From positions 1 to 12,021 of the forward strand of contig JAJYGS010000080.1 in assembly GCA_021785055.1 (NCBI GenBank): a DNA stretch of 12,021 nucleotides, read 5' to 3'. The notes beneath the pieces are model-generated. The model ran no database searches. It was not told the DNA's origin and saw only the letters and a program-made list of their open reading frames with translations. Shown here piece after piece: positions 1 through 7,263 of this stretch. Both the position numbers and the translations under genes were made by a program. Every line of letters begins with the position of its first letter. The first letter of the stretch is position 1. Source of the stretch: Nitrospirota bacterium. GTDB lineage: Bacteria > Nitrospirota > JACRHJ01.

Positions 1-889
1 AGCCGTCCCAGTCGCCTTCGGCAAGACCGTCCTCGATTGATATTATAGGATATTTTTTTACCCACGTCTCGTAAAATTTTATCATCTGGTCGGAGGATTT
101 TTTCGTCTTGTCCGACTTCCTGAAGACGTACGCGCCTTTCTCATAGAACTCGCTGGCGGCGGCGTCTATGGCGAGCATTACGTCCTTGCCGGGCTTATAG
201 CCCGCCTTCTCTATTCCGGCGATTACCATCTCTACGGCCTCTTCGTTCGACTTGAGGTTCGGCGCGAAACCGCCTTCGTCGCCAACGGAGGTATTGTAGC
301 CCTTCGCCTTCAGGACGCTTTTAAGGGCGTGGAAGACCTCCGAACCCATGCGCACGGCCTCGGTTATGCTCTTCGCCCCGACAGGCAGAACCATAAATTC
401 CTGGATGTCCACGTTATTGTCCGCATGAGCGCCGCCGTTTAGGATGTTCATCATCGGCACGGGCATCTCTTTTGCGTTTACTCCGCCGATGTAGCGGTAT
501 AGCGGCATCCCCGCCTCTTCCGCGGAGGCCTTGGCGACGGCGAGCGAGACGCCGAGGATTGCATTCGCGCCGAGCTTTGCCTTGTTTTCCGTGCCGTCCA
601 TTTCGATCATCATCCTGTCGATAAACGCCTGCTCGGAAGACTCAAGGCCCGTAAGCTGCGGGCCTATCTCCTCGTTGACGTTATCGACGGCCTTCCGGAC
701 GCCCTTCCCGCCGTAGCGTTTTTTGTCCCCGTCCCGGAGCTCCAGCGCCTCCCGCCTGCCCGTGGACGCACCCGACGGAACGCATGCGCGGCCCATCGCA
801 CCCGTCTCGAGGATTACCTCCACTTCTATTGTCGGGTTGCCCCGCGAATCGAGTATCTCTCTTGCGAAAACGTCCGCTATCTCGCCCAT
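1..889 (-). CDS. eno: Enolase, N-terminal 296 residues (3' end outside window)
   Basis: Enolase interconverts 2-phosphoglycerate and phosphoenolpyruvate in glycolysis and gluconeogenesis, in the cytoplasm. The translation opens with the family N-terminus (AREILDSRGNPT) and the PSGASTG mobile loop. It carries the catalytic acid Glu205 in GDEGG and the metal ligands Asp242 (AIDAAASEF) and Glu286 (SIEDGLAEGDWDG). The frame is open to base 1. The family is usually about 425-430 residues, so roughly 130 C-terminal residues lie outside the window, including the third metal ligand and the catalytic lysine. The ATG at 889 is preceded by AGGAG at 896-900, which overlaps the TAG stop of the phosphohexomutase gene upstream. 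The 9-bp gap and shared stop/RBS imply translational coupling. I see no frameshift. Identification is firm from motifs. Confidence 0.97.
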   Translation of the reverse strand, partial: MGEIADVFAREILDSRGNPTIEVEVILETGAMGRACVPSGASTGRREALELRDGDKKRYGGKGVRKAVDNVNEEIGPQLTGLESSEQAFIDRMMIEMDGTENKAKLGANAILGVSLAVAKASAEEAGMPLYRYIGGVNAKEMPVPMMNILNGGAHADNNVDIQEFMVLPVGAKSITEAVRMGSEVFHALKSVLKAKGYNTSVGDEGGFAPNLKSNEEAVEMVIAGIEKAGYKPGKDVMLAIDAAASEFYEKGAYVFRKSDKTKKSSDQMIKFYETWVKKYPIISIEDGLAEGDWDG

Positions 890-895
890 TATATT

Positions 896-901
896 CTCCT
901 A
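896..901 (-). promoter_or_regulatory. eno ribosome binding site overlapping the upstream stop codon
   Basis: On the minus strand the sequence reads TAGGAG: the TAG stop of the phosphohexomutase gene (899-901) is part of the Shine-Dalgarno sequence of eno (AGGAG), six to seven bases before the eno ATG. Ribosomes ending the upstream gene therefore sit on the eno initiation site. Coupling is inferred from geometry. Confidence 0.75.
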
Positions 902-2317
902 TTTCGTTATAAACTTCTCTCCCTCTTTCGACAGCGCCTCAAGGTCGTCGGCGCAGTTCGCCTCCACGTAAAGCCGCACCACCGGCTCGGTGCCGGAGAG
1001 CCGCATGAGCAGCCAGGAGCCGTCGTCCAGGACAAACTTGTGCCCGTCTATCGTGACGCTTTTGACTACCTTGTGTCCCGCGAAACTCTCGGGCGAAAGC
1101 GCAAGCTTCTCCTTAAACCTCTCCTTTAGCGCGTCCGTAAGATTGATATTCACCCGCCTGGTAAGAACCTTGCCCGTCTTCTCGAAGAGCTTTCCAAGCT
1201 GCTTCCTTAGCGATATTCCTTCCCTGCATACCATCTCAAGCGCCAGCAGGCACGCGAGTATCCCGTCTTTCTCAGGCACGTGTCCCTTGATCGACATACC
1301 CGCGCTCTCTTCGCCGCCGATTGCTATTTTCCCCTCCGAGATAAGCTCGCCTATGAACTTGAAGCCGACCGGGGTCTCATAAACTTCGCGCCCATGGAGC
1401 TTCGCCACGCGGTCTATGAGGTGTGTAGTGGCCACGCTCCTTGCGGCCCCGCCCTGCCATCCGCGAACGCGGCAAAGGTAATCGAACGCAAGCGAGATAA
1501 GCTCGTTCGGCGTGATAAACTCGCCTTCCTCGTCTACGATTCCGAAACGGTCCGCGTCCCCGTCAGTGGCGAGCCCCAACTTATAATCTCCACCTACGAC
1601 AATCCTTGTAAGCTCTTCCAGGTATTCCTCCGCAGGCTCCGGGCGGTGTCCGCCGAAGTACGGGTCGCGGCGGTCGTGCAGGACGGTAACGTCAAGCCCG
1701 ACGCCTTTGAGGAGCTTGTCGAGATAGCCTCGCGCCGTGCCGTATATCGGGTCCACGGCGATCCTCGGCATCTTCTGCTGAATGACGGCGAAATCGATTG
1801 TCTTCCTGAGCTGTTCGAGGTATGGCCTGGAGATGGAGATTTCTTCTACGAGGCCGTTATTTTTCGCCTCATCGAAAGAAATCTCCTTCACCACGGGCTT
1901 GGCCATGAGGGCGTTCGCCCGGTTTTCTATCTCCTTGGTCGTCTCGGGAAGCGCAGGCCCGCCCCAGTCAGGCGAGAACTTTATCCCGCTGTATTCCGGG
2001 GGGTTATGGGAAGCCGTGATGTTTATGCCGCCGGAGGTCTTGCGCCTGAGTATCTCGAAGGATACTGCGGGGGTGGGGCAATCGCGGTCTGAGAAGAAGC
2101 ATTTTATGCCGTTTGCCGCAAGCACCTGCGCGGCCCTCCTGGCGAAGTATTCGGACTGGAACCTGGTGTCGTAACCGACTACCATCCCGGAGCTGGCTGT
2201 GCCCTTGCTATTTATATAATCCGCGATGGCCTGCGTTACTATCCGGACGTTCTCGACCGTGAAGCCTTCCGCAATGATGTCCCGCCAGCCTGAAGTGCCG
2301 AACTTGATGGTGGTCAT
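899..2317 (-). CDS. Alpha-D-phosphohexomutase (phosphoglucomutase/phosphomannomutase family)
   Basis: A 472-residue cytoplasmic enzyme moving phosphate between C1 and C6 of a hexose phosphate (glucose or mannose type). All four family signatures are visible in order. TASHNP carries the phosphoserine Ser103; DGDADR at 252-257 binds the catalytic metal; GEESAG at 335-340 recognises the sugar; SGTEP at 441-445 binds the phosphate. The sugar loop GEESAG resembles that of phosphoglucomutases and bifunctional PGM/PMM enzymes, but the substrate cannot be fixed from motifs. GlmM is less likely because that family usually has a different sugar loop and is slightly shorter. The ATG at 2317 has a GAGGAA ribosome binding site at 2321-2326. 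The gene lies 80 bp after lpdA and 9 bp before eno. I could not support a promoter in the gap before it, so cotranscription with lpdA is possible. Confidence 0.93.
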   Translation of the reverse strand: MTTIKFGTSGWRDIIAEGFTVENVRIVTQAIADYINSKGTASSGMVVGYDTRFQSEYFARRAAQVLAANGIKCFFSDRDCPTPAVSFEILRRKTSGGINITASHNPPEYSGIKFSPDWGGPALPETTKEIENRANALMAKPVVKEISFDEAKNNGLVEEISISRPYLEQLRKTIDFAVIQQKMPRIAVDPIYGTARGYLDKLLKGVGLDVTVLHDRRDPYFGGHRPEPAEEYLEELTRIVVGGDYKLGLATDGDADRFGIVDEEGEFITPNELISLAFDYLCRVRGWQGGAARSVATTHLIDRVAKLHGREVYETPVGFKFIGELISEGKIAIGGEESAGMSIKGHVPEKDGILACLLALEMVCREGISLRKQLGKLFEKTGKVLTRRVNINLTDALKERFKEKLALSPESFAGHKVVKSVTIDGHKFVLDDGSWLLMRLSGTEPVVRLYVEANCADDLEALSKEGEKFITK

Positions 2318-2397
2318 TTATTCCTCGTGAGCGTGAGAATCCTGTGGAGCGGCTATAACATCATAAATGTCTACCATAAATCGGGGGTTAAGGCAAC

Positions 2398-3810
2398 TCA
2401 TTTCCCCGCTGGCGGCACGTGTATCGCCATGCCGTGGACGTCCTCCATGGCCTCCATTACGGACTCGGCTAAGGTCGGGTGCGAGTGTATCGTCTCCGCC
2501 ACCTGTTTGGCCGTCGCGCCCATGGCCATGGCAATCGCGGCCTCGTGGATATAGTCCGTGGAGTGCGCGCCCATTATGTGCACGCCCAGGACCTTGTCGG
2601 TACTGGCGTCCGCGATAACCTTTACCATGCCGGAAAGCTCGTTCATCGCCTGGGCCTTGCCGAGGCCGCGAAGCTGGAACTTCCCCGTTTTGATGGCTAT
2701 CCCCTTCGCCTGGGCCTCGTGCTCCCTTAAGCCTACGGAGCCTATCTCCGGCAGCGTGAATATCCCCGCCGGGACGACCCTGTAGTCCATCTTCCGGACG
2801 TTCCCGTGCATGATATTTTCTACCGCGCAGAGTCCCTCGGCGGACGCCACGTGAGCGAGCATTATCCCGCCGACGACGTCTCCAATTGCGTATATTCCCG
2901 GCACTTCCGTCTCCATGTATTCGTTTACGAGCACCTCGCCGCGCTTGCCGAGCTTCACACCCGCCTCCTCAAGGCCGATGCCGCGGGAATTGAGCGACCG
3001 GCCAATAGAGACAAGCACCTGGTCGGAGACCACTTCCGCGCCGCCCTCCATGCTGGATGTAACGGTTCCGTCGGCGTTCACGACGACCTTCTCAATCTTT
3101 GCGCCGGTTATCAGCTTGATCTTCTTTTTCTTGAGCTCCCGCGCCATAAGCTCGGAGATGTCCGGATCCTCGGTCGAGAGGCAGCGAGGCAGAAGCTCGA
3201 CCATCGTTACCTCTTCCGCGCCCATGACCTTGAATATGCACGCGAACTCGCAGCCGATAACACCCGCGCCGACGATGAGTATGCGCCTTGGGACTTTCGA
3301 GAAGCATATCGCGTCGTCGCTGGAGATTATATGCTCGTGGTCGAACTTGAACGTCGGTATCTCTGCGGGAGAGGAGCCTGTGGCGATGATTATATTGTCC
3401 GCCTCGACGGTCTTCGTCCCGGAGCCGTCCTTCAGCGTCACCTGGATAGTCTTTTTGTCCACAAGCCTTCCGCGGCCTTCAATAAGCTCGATTCCGTGGG
3501 CCTTGAACAGGCCCTTTATGCCCTTCACGAGCGTCTGAACGACCTTTCCCTGGCGTTCCATTATCTTCGGAATATTGAGCTTCGCCCCGCCCTCGACTTC
3601 TATGCCGAAGCTTGCGGCCTCTTTGATTTTTTCGTAAACCTCCGCCGTTGCTACCAGTGTTTTTGTCGGTATGCAGCCGCGGTTTAAGCACGTCCCGCCG
3701 ACCTCGACGTCCTCGATTACCGTAACCTTCGCCCCAAGCTGTGCCGCCCGGATAGCCGCCACGTATCCGCCCGGCCCTGCCCCCAATATGGCAATCTTTT
3801 TCCCAGACAT
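2398..3810 (-). CDS. lpdA: Dihydrolipoyl dehydrogenase (lipoamide dehydrogenase, E3)
   Basis: A 470-residue flavoprotein that reoxidises protein-bound dihydrolipoamide with NAD+, serving the glycine cleavage system and 2-oxoacid dehydrogenase complexes. Domains in order: FAD-binding GAGPGG (10-15); the redox-active disulfide Cys41/Cys46 in GGTCLNRGCIPTK; NAD-binding GAGVIG (181-186); the second FAD motif AIGDV around 308-312; and the C-terminal dimerisation domain with the catalytic pair His444/Glu449 (HPTLAE). Length and motif order are normal, with no damage seen. The ATG at 3810 has GAGGGAG at 3817-3823. The gene follows gcvH, whose H protein is a substrate of this enzyme, but a strong terminator lies between them and ends only 17 bp before this ATG. 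How it is transcribed is therefore unclear. Among the disulfide oxidoreductases, the CLNRGCIPTK signature with HPTxxE favours lipoamide dehydrogenase over mercuric or glutathione reductase. Confidence 0.97.
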   Translation of the reverse strand: MSGKKIAILGAGPGGYVAAIRAAQLGAKVTVIEDVEVGGTCLNRGCIPTKTLVATAEVYEKIKEAASFGIEVEGGAKLNIPKIMERQGKVVQTLVKGIKGLFKAHGIELIEGRGRLVDKKTIQVTLKDGSGTKTVEADNIIIATGSSPAEIPTFKFDHEHIISSDDAICFSKVPRRILIVGAGVIGCEFACIFKVMGAEEVTMVELLPRCLSTEDPDISELMARELKKKKIKLITGAKIEKVVVNADGTVTSSMEGGAEVVSDQVLVSIGRSLNSRGIGLEEAGVKLGKRGEVLVNEYMETEVPGIYAIGDVVGGIMLAHVASAEGLCAVENIMHGNVRKMDYRVVPAGIFTLPEIGSVGLREHEAQAKGIAIKTGKFQLRGLGKAQAMNELSGMVKVIADASTDKVLGVHIMGAHSTDYIHEAAIAMAMGATAKQVAETIHSHPTLAESVMEAMEDVHGMAIHVPPAGK

Positions 3811-3827
3811 GTCTCTCTCCCTCGTAT

Positions 3828-3860
3828 AAAAAAGAAAAGGGAGCTTTTCCGCTCCCTTTT
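3828..3860 (-). terminator. Intrinsic terminator after gcvH
   Basis: On the minus strand the stem AAAAGGGAGC pairs with GCTCCCTTTT, ten perfect base pairs (3851-3860 with 3835-3844), closing a six-base loop (3845-3850). It is followed by CTTTTTT at 3828-3834. The stem starts 20 bp after the gcvH stop and the U-tract ends 17 bp before the lpdA ATG. This is a textbook rho-independent terminator for transcription leaving gcvH. The plus-strand reading lacks a long T-tract, and no plus-strand gene needs it. Confidence 0.92.
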
Positions 3861-3880
3861 GGTTGCTGACAAAGTCTCTT

Positions 3881-4264
3881 CTACTTGTTCTCTTCGACGA
3901 ACTTGCCGTATTCCTCCGCGTCCATGAGGGAGCCTATCTCCTTGGCGTTGTCCATTTCTACTACAACTATCCAGCCCTTGCCGTAAGGGTCTTCGTTTAT
4001 GGTCTCCGGCGTGTCTTCAAGCTCGGTATTTACCTTGACAATCGTGCCGGATACCGGGCTTATGACGGAAGACGTGGCCTTGGTGGACTCTATCTCGCCT
4101 ATCTCGCCGTCAGCATCCACAGACGAATCTATGTCCGGGAGATCGACATAGACGATGTCCCCCAGCGACTCCTGGGCATAATCCGTAATCCCGACGGTAG
4201 CCCTGTTTCCGTCTACTTTTACCCACGAATGCTCCTTGTGGTATTTCAGGTCTTCCGGGTTCAT
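3881..4264 (-). CDS. gcvH: Glycine cleavage system H protein
   Basis: A 127-residue lipoyl carrier that shuttles the aminomethyl group between the P and T proteins of the glycine cleavage system and is reoxidised by lipoamide dehydrogenase. In some bacteria it also acts as a relay for lipoate assembly. Lys62 in the family motif GEIESTKA is the lipoylation site. The N-terminus (YHKEHSWVKVDG) and the region TVGITDYAQESLGDIVYVDLP are typical, and the length is normal. The ATG at 4264 has a strong GGAGGTGA ribosome binding site (4269-4276). No gcvT or gcvP is in the window. The gene is framed by its own promoter (4324-4352) and its own terminator (3828-3860), so it looks like a single-gene transcript even though lpdA follows. 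Identification is firm; whether it serves glycine cleavage, lipoate relay or both is open. Confidence 0.97.
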   Translation of the reverse strand: MNPEDLKYHKEHSWVKVDGNRATVGITDYAQESLGDIVYVDLPDIDSSVDADGEIGEIESTKATSSVISPVSGTIVKVNTELEDTPETINEDPYGKGWIVVVEMDNAKEIGSLMDAEEYGKFVEENK

Positions 4265-4323
4265 TCTCTCACCTCCGCAAAGTGCAGTGATATAGCCATT
4301 AGGGATTAGTATAAAGTCCGTAA

Positions 4324-4352
4324 ATAATATCTATGGGGTTTTTTAAAGTCAA
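4324..4352 (-). promoter_or_regulatory. Near-consensus sigma70-type promoter for gcvH
   Basis: On the minus strand: TTGACT (-35, 4347-4352), a 17-bp spacer (4330-4346), and TATTAT (-10, 4324-4329). Each hexamer differs from consensus at one base and the spacing is ideal. The -35 box overlaps the bioD stop codon (TGA, 4349-4351). The predicted start is near 4317, giving a leader of about 50 nt before the gcvH ATG. The surrounding 50 bp are clearly AT-richer than the coding DNA. Confidence 0.85.
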
Positions 4353-5122
4353 GCCAAAAATCCCTGGGACAGAAGTATGTCGCCCCATTTTTTTACAAGC
4401 TCCGAATCTTTCCCGATTCCCTTGACGAACGGCAGGGAGTAAACGGGCTTTATCCCGGAGTAATCCTTAACGGCCTCCGGATTGGTAAGCGACGCCGTAT
4501 TCTCTTTGTTTTCGCGGCCCTGATTGAGGATTATAGCAGAAATTTTTATTCTCCGCGCCCTTGCGGCGGCCACGGTCAAGAGAGCGTGGTTTATGGTCCC
4601 AAGACCCGCGCGGGCGACGATAATCAACGGCAGTCCAAGCTCCGAAGCCAGGTCGAGATATAGCTTCCTGCCGGAAAACGGCACCATAAGTCCGCCTGCG
4701 CCCTCGACTATGACAATGTCGCTCTCCGCCCGGATATGCTCGAAATTTCTTTTGATAACCTTAATGTCTATCTTCACGCCCGCCCGCCTTGCCGCAACCG
4801 CCGGCGCGAGGGCCTCCGAAAACCTGTACGGGCAGATTATATCGAGCGGAACATCGGAGGCGGAGGCTTTTTTGAGAAATATCGCGTCGGAGGGGGTCAG
4901 ATTTAACCCGATGCCCTTGGCGGGCGGATTAAATTTCCCGGCTCCCTCGCGACCGTCTGAATACCTTCGCGCTTCGGTATCGGTCATCGCCCGGCAGCCG
5001 GTCTCCGCAGGTTTCATCACGCCGACCCTAAGCCCGCGCGCTCTCATCGCGGCGGCAATCGCTCCCGCGACTATCGTCTTTCCGACGCCGGTATCCGTGC
5101 CGGTGATAAAGAAATTCGTCAT
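4349..5122 (-). CDS. bioD: ATP-dependent dethiobiotin synthetase BioD
   Basis: A 257-residue enzyme that closes the ureido ring of dethiobiotin from 7,8-diaminopelargonate, CO2 and ATP, the penultimate step of biotin synthesis. Seen: the N-terminal P-loop GTDTGVGKT (8-16); the catalytic Lys37 in MKPAETGC; the SDA motif at 78-80; NPYRF-like CPYRFSEALAP around 97-107; and VEGAGG (139-144) with the conserved Glu140. It is longer than the E. coli enzyme (about 225 residues), mostly from about 25 extra residues between Lys37 and Asp79. The ATG overlaps the livF stop in an ATGA arrangement with a GGGGGA-like ribosome binding site just before, so it is translationally coupled to livF. No other biotin gene is in the window. 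It is a confident member of the BioD family rather than the related cobyrinate amidases, which are much longer. Confidence 0.94.
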   Translation of the reverse strand: MTNFFITGTDTGVGKTIVAGAIAAAMRARGLRVGVMKPAETGCRAMTDTEARRYSDGREGAGKFNPPAKGIGLNLTPSDAIFLKKASASDVPLDIICPYRFSEALAPAVAARRAGVKIDIKVIKRNFEHIRAESDIVIVEGAGGLMVPFSGRKLYLDLASELGLPLIIVARAGLGTINHALLTVAAARARRIKISAIILNQGRENKENTASLTNPEAVKDYSGIKPVYSLPFVKGIGKDSELVKKWGDILLSQGFLA

Positions 5123-5823
5123 TCCCCCAGATACGCCTTCCTGACCTTTTCGTTCTCCAGTAGCTCTTTCGCCGGGCCTTCGAGGGTTATCCTACCGGTT
5201 TCCAGAACATAGGCGCGGTCGGCAAGGTTCAGGGCGGCCCTGGCGTTCTGCTCGACCAGGAGCACGGTAACGCCACGGCGGTTGATGTCCTTTATGATCT
5301 TGAAAATCTTCGTTACGACAATCGGCGCAAGGCCGAGCGACGGCTCGTCCAGAAGCAGTAGCTTAGGGCTGGACATCAGCGCGCGGCCAATCGCAAGCAT
5401 CTGCTGTTCTCCGCCGGAGAGTGTCCCGCCATGCTGGGAGCGCCGTTCATTAAGCACCGGAAAAAGCTCATAAACTTCCCGGAGATTCCTCTCCGCGAGC
5501 GCCTTGTCCCTGATTGTGAACGCGCCCATCTCCAGGTTCTCTTTTACCGTGAGGCGGGAGAAAATCCTGCGCCCTTCCGGGACCTGGGAGAGGCCAAGTT
5601 TGACAATCTCGTGCGGGGGCAGGCCGTCTATCCGTTTGCCGTCATACGTGATGCCGCCTCCGCCGGTCTTGTTCACGCCTGAGATGGCCATAAGCGTGGT
5701 GGATTTTCCAGCGCCGTTCGCGCCGAGCAGCGATACGACCTCGCCTTTCCTGACCGAGAGCGATATGCCCTTCAGGGCTTCTATCGGCCCGTAGAACGCA
5801 CGCACGCATTCGAGGTTAAGCAT
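5119..5823 (-). CDS. livF: Branched-chain amino acid-type ABC transporter ATPase LivF
   Basis: A 234-residue ATPase that powers a Liv-type (hydrophobic amino acid uptake) ABC importer together with LivG on the inner face of the membrane. Seen in order: Walker A GANGAGKS (34-41), Q-loop Gln80, signature LSGGEQQ (135-141), and Walker B LLLLDE (155-160). The switch position is Gln192 (VEQNA) instead of His, which is normal for LivF. The frame extends upstream to a TTG at 5898, but I chose the ATG at 5823: the protein then starts at MLNLECVRAFYG like other LivF proteins, has the usual length, and has AGAGG six bases before the ATG. With this start it overlaps livG by 8 bp (ATGCTTAA) and bioD by 4 bp. 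No permease (livH, livM) or binding-protein gene is in the window. Confidence 0.94.
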   Translation of the reverse strand: MLNLECVRAFYGPIEALKGISLSVRKGEVVSLLGANGAGKSTTLMAISGVNKTGGGGITYDGKRIDGLPPHEIVKLGLSQVPEGRRIFSRLTVKENLEMGAFTIRDKALAERNLREVYELFPVLNERRSQHGGTLSGGEQQMLAIGRALMSSPKLLLLDEPSLGLAPIVVTKIFKIIKDINRRGVTVLLVEQNARAALNLADRAYVLETGRITLEGPAKELLENEKVRKAYLGE

Positions 5824-6592
5824 CCGCGGCCTCTTTGCCGAGATATGCCTCGATAACCTTCGGGTCTCTCTGAATCTCCGACGGAGCGCCCTCGGCAATC
5901 TTCACACCGTGATCCAGCACCGCCACCTTGTCCGATATGCCCATCACGACCTTCATGTCGTGCTCTATCAGGAGTATTGCGATTCCCATGTCGCGGATGC
6001 GTCCGATGAGTTTAATCAGTTCCGCGCTCTCCTGCGGGTTCATGCCCGCCGCAGGCTCGTCGAGGAGCAGAAGCTTCGGCCCGGCAGCGAGGGCGCGCGC
6101 GATTTCAAGCCGCCTCTGGTATCCGTAAGGGAGGTTCCGCGCCCACTCGTCCTTTGCATCGAGAAGACCGACGAACTGGAGGATGTTCATTGCGTTCTCG
6201 GCCATCTCCCGTTCCTCCTCGCGCACGGCAGGCATCCTTAGAACCGCGCCGATAATGCCTGATTTCGTCCGGCAGTGCTGACCTACAAGGACGTTTTCCA
6301 TCGCGGTCATCTCCGCAAACAGCCGGATGTTCTGGAACGTGCGGGCCATGCCGAGTGCGGTAATCCTGTGCGGCGGCAGACCGGTTATGTCCTTCGTCCC
6401 GAACATGACATGGCCTGAAGTCGGAGCGGCTACACCTGTAACGCAGTTAAATAACGTGGTCTTGCCCGCGCCGTTCGGGCCGATGAGCCCGACTATCTCC
6501 TTATGCCCTATGCAGAGGTGTATGTCTTCGAGGGCGCGCAGACCCCCGAAGGTCTTGGTAAGGCTGGAAGTGGATAACAGGCAGTCGTTCAT
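5816..6592 (-). CDS. livG: Branched-chain amino acid-type ABC transporter ATPase LivG
   Basis: A 258-residue ATPase, partner of LivF in Liv-type importers. Seen: Walker A GPNGAGKT (38-45), Q-loop Gln87 (ARTFQNIRLF), the LivG-type signature LPYGYQRRLEIARAL starting at 154 in place of LSGGQ, Walker B LLLLDE (174-179), the switch His211 (LIEHDM), and the C-terminal AYLG typical of the family. Length is usual. The ATG at 6592 lies 8 bp after the purN TAG. The ribosome binding site is poor: only GGGA about a dozen bases upstream, so translation probably relies on coupling to purN. The gene overlaps livF by 8 bp. The membrane and binding-protein subunits must lie elsewhere if this is a working importer. 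Substrate (branched-chain amino acid or other, such as urea or a short amide) cannot be told from the ATPases. Confidence 0.93.
   Translation of the reverse strand: MNDCLLSTSSLTKTFGGLRALEDIHLCIGHKEIVGLIGPNGAGKTTLFNCVTGVAAPTSGHVMFGTKDITGLPPHRITALGMARTFQNIRLFAEMTAMENVLVGQHCRTKSGIIGAVLRMPAVREEEREMAENAMNILQFVGLLDAKDEWARNLPYGYQRRLEIARALAAGPKLLLLDEPAAGMNPQESAELIKLIGRIRDMGIAILLIEHDMKVVMGISDKVAVLDHGVKIAEGAPSEIQRDPKVIEAYLGKEAADA
5830..5834 (-). promoter_or_regulatory. livF ribosome binding site that fixes the start
   Basis: AGAGG on the minus strand lies six bases before the ATG at 5823, inside the 3' end of livG. It supports this ATG over the upstream in-frame TTG at 5898, whose use would add 25 arginine-rich residues with no counterpart in LivF proteins. 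Confidence 0.7.
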
Positions 6593-6600
6593 AAAGGAAA

Positions 6601-7263
6601 CTATTCCCTTACGGGGGGATTTACGAGGAACTCGTCATGGCTCTCAGGCGCGTCTTTTATTATCACCCGGCGGCCCTGCACGGAAAGCCTGCCCTCGGCG
6701 AAAAGCCTTACCGCCTCAGGATATATGCGGTGTTCCTGTTTAAGTATCCTCGCCGCGAGGGAGTCTTCCGTATCGTCCTGGAATACCGGTACGACCGCCT
6801 GGATGATTATCGGGCCGGTGTCCATGCCCGCGTCTACAAAATGGACGGTGCACCCGGAAAATTTCGCTCTATATTCGATAGCCTTCCTCTGGACGTGCAG
6901 GCCGGGGAACGACGGCAGGAGCGCTGGGTGTATGTTAATGATTTTATTACGGAATTCATCGACAATAACGGGCGTGACAAGCTTCATGTAGCCCGCGAGC
7001 AGGACAAGGCCGACGTCATATTTTTTCAGGGTTTCTACGATTTTCCTGTCGTATTCCGCGCGGTCCTTATATTGCTTCGGGTCTATAAACTCGGTAGCTG
7101 TAAGGTTTTTTCGCGCTCTTTCAAGGGCGTAGGCGTCACTTACGTCGGATATGCAGACGGCTATTTTCGCATTGATTTTCCCGGCATTTACGGCGTCGAT
7201 AATGGCCTGAAAATTGGACCCGCGCCCGCTTGCCAGGACGCCTATTTTAAGCCCCTCAGCCAC
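6601..7263 (-). CDS. purN: Phosphoribosylglycinamide formyltransferase (GAR transformylase)
   Basis: A 220-residue enzyme transferring the formyl group of 10-formyltetrahydrofolate to glycinamide ribonucleotide, step three of de novo purine synthesis. Seen: the phosphate-binding loop SGRGSNFQ (12-19), the catalytic Asn110 and His112 in INIHPALLPSFPG, and the catalytic Asp148 in DAGMDTGP. It has about 10-20 residues more at the C-terminus than compact family members. The start is GTG at 7263, five bases after a GGGGTGGA ribosome binding site (7269-7276). It places KIGVLASG at the usual distance from the N-terminus, and there is no better ATG. The start overlaps the purM stop by 8 bp (GTGGCTGA), so translation is coupled to purM, its usual partner. 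livG follows 8 bp downstream. Confidence 0.96.
   Translation of the reverse strand: MAEGLKIGVLASGRGSNFQAIIDAVNAGKINAKIAVCISDVSDAYALERARKNLTATEFIDPKQYKDRAEYDRKIVETLKKYDVGLVLLAGYMKLVTPVIVDEFRNKIINIHPALLPSFPGLHVQRKAIEYRAKFSGCTVHFVDAGMDTGPIIIQAVVPVFQDDTEDSLAARILKQEHRIYPEAVRLFAEGRLSVQGRRVIIKDAPESHDEFLVNPPVRE

Noticed and set aside
2318..2397. Promoter in the 80-bp gap between lpdA and the phosphohexomutase gene
   Set aside because: Candidate pairs such as TTGCCT with TAGACA match consensus too poorly to support a call; I see nothing else in the gap.
4265..4323. Glycine riboswitch before gcvH
   Set aside because: The predicted leader is only about 50 nt, too short for a glycine aptamer, and I see no matching conserved core.
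5824..5898. Upstream in-frame extension of livF to a TTG codon
   Set aside because: It adds 25 arginine-rich residues inside livG, has no ribosome binding site that I see, and does not match the LivF N-terminus; the ATG at 5823 does.
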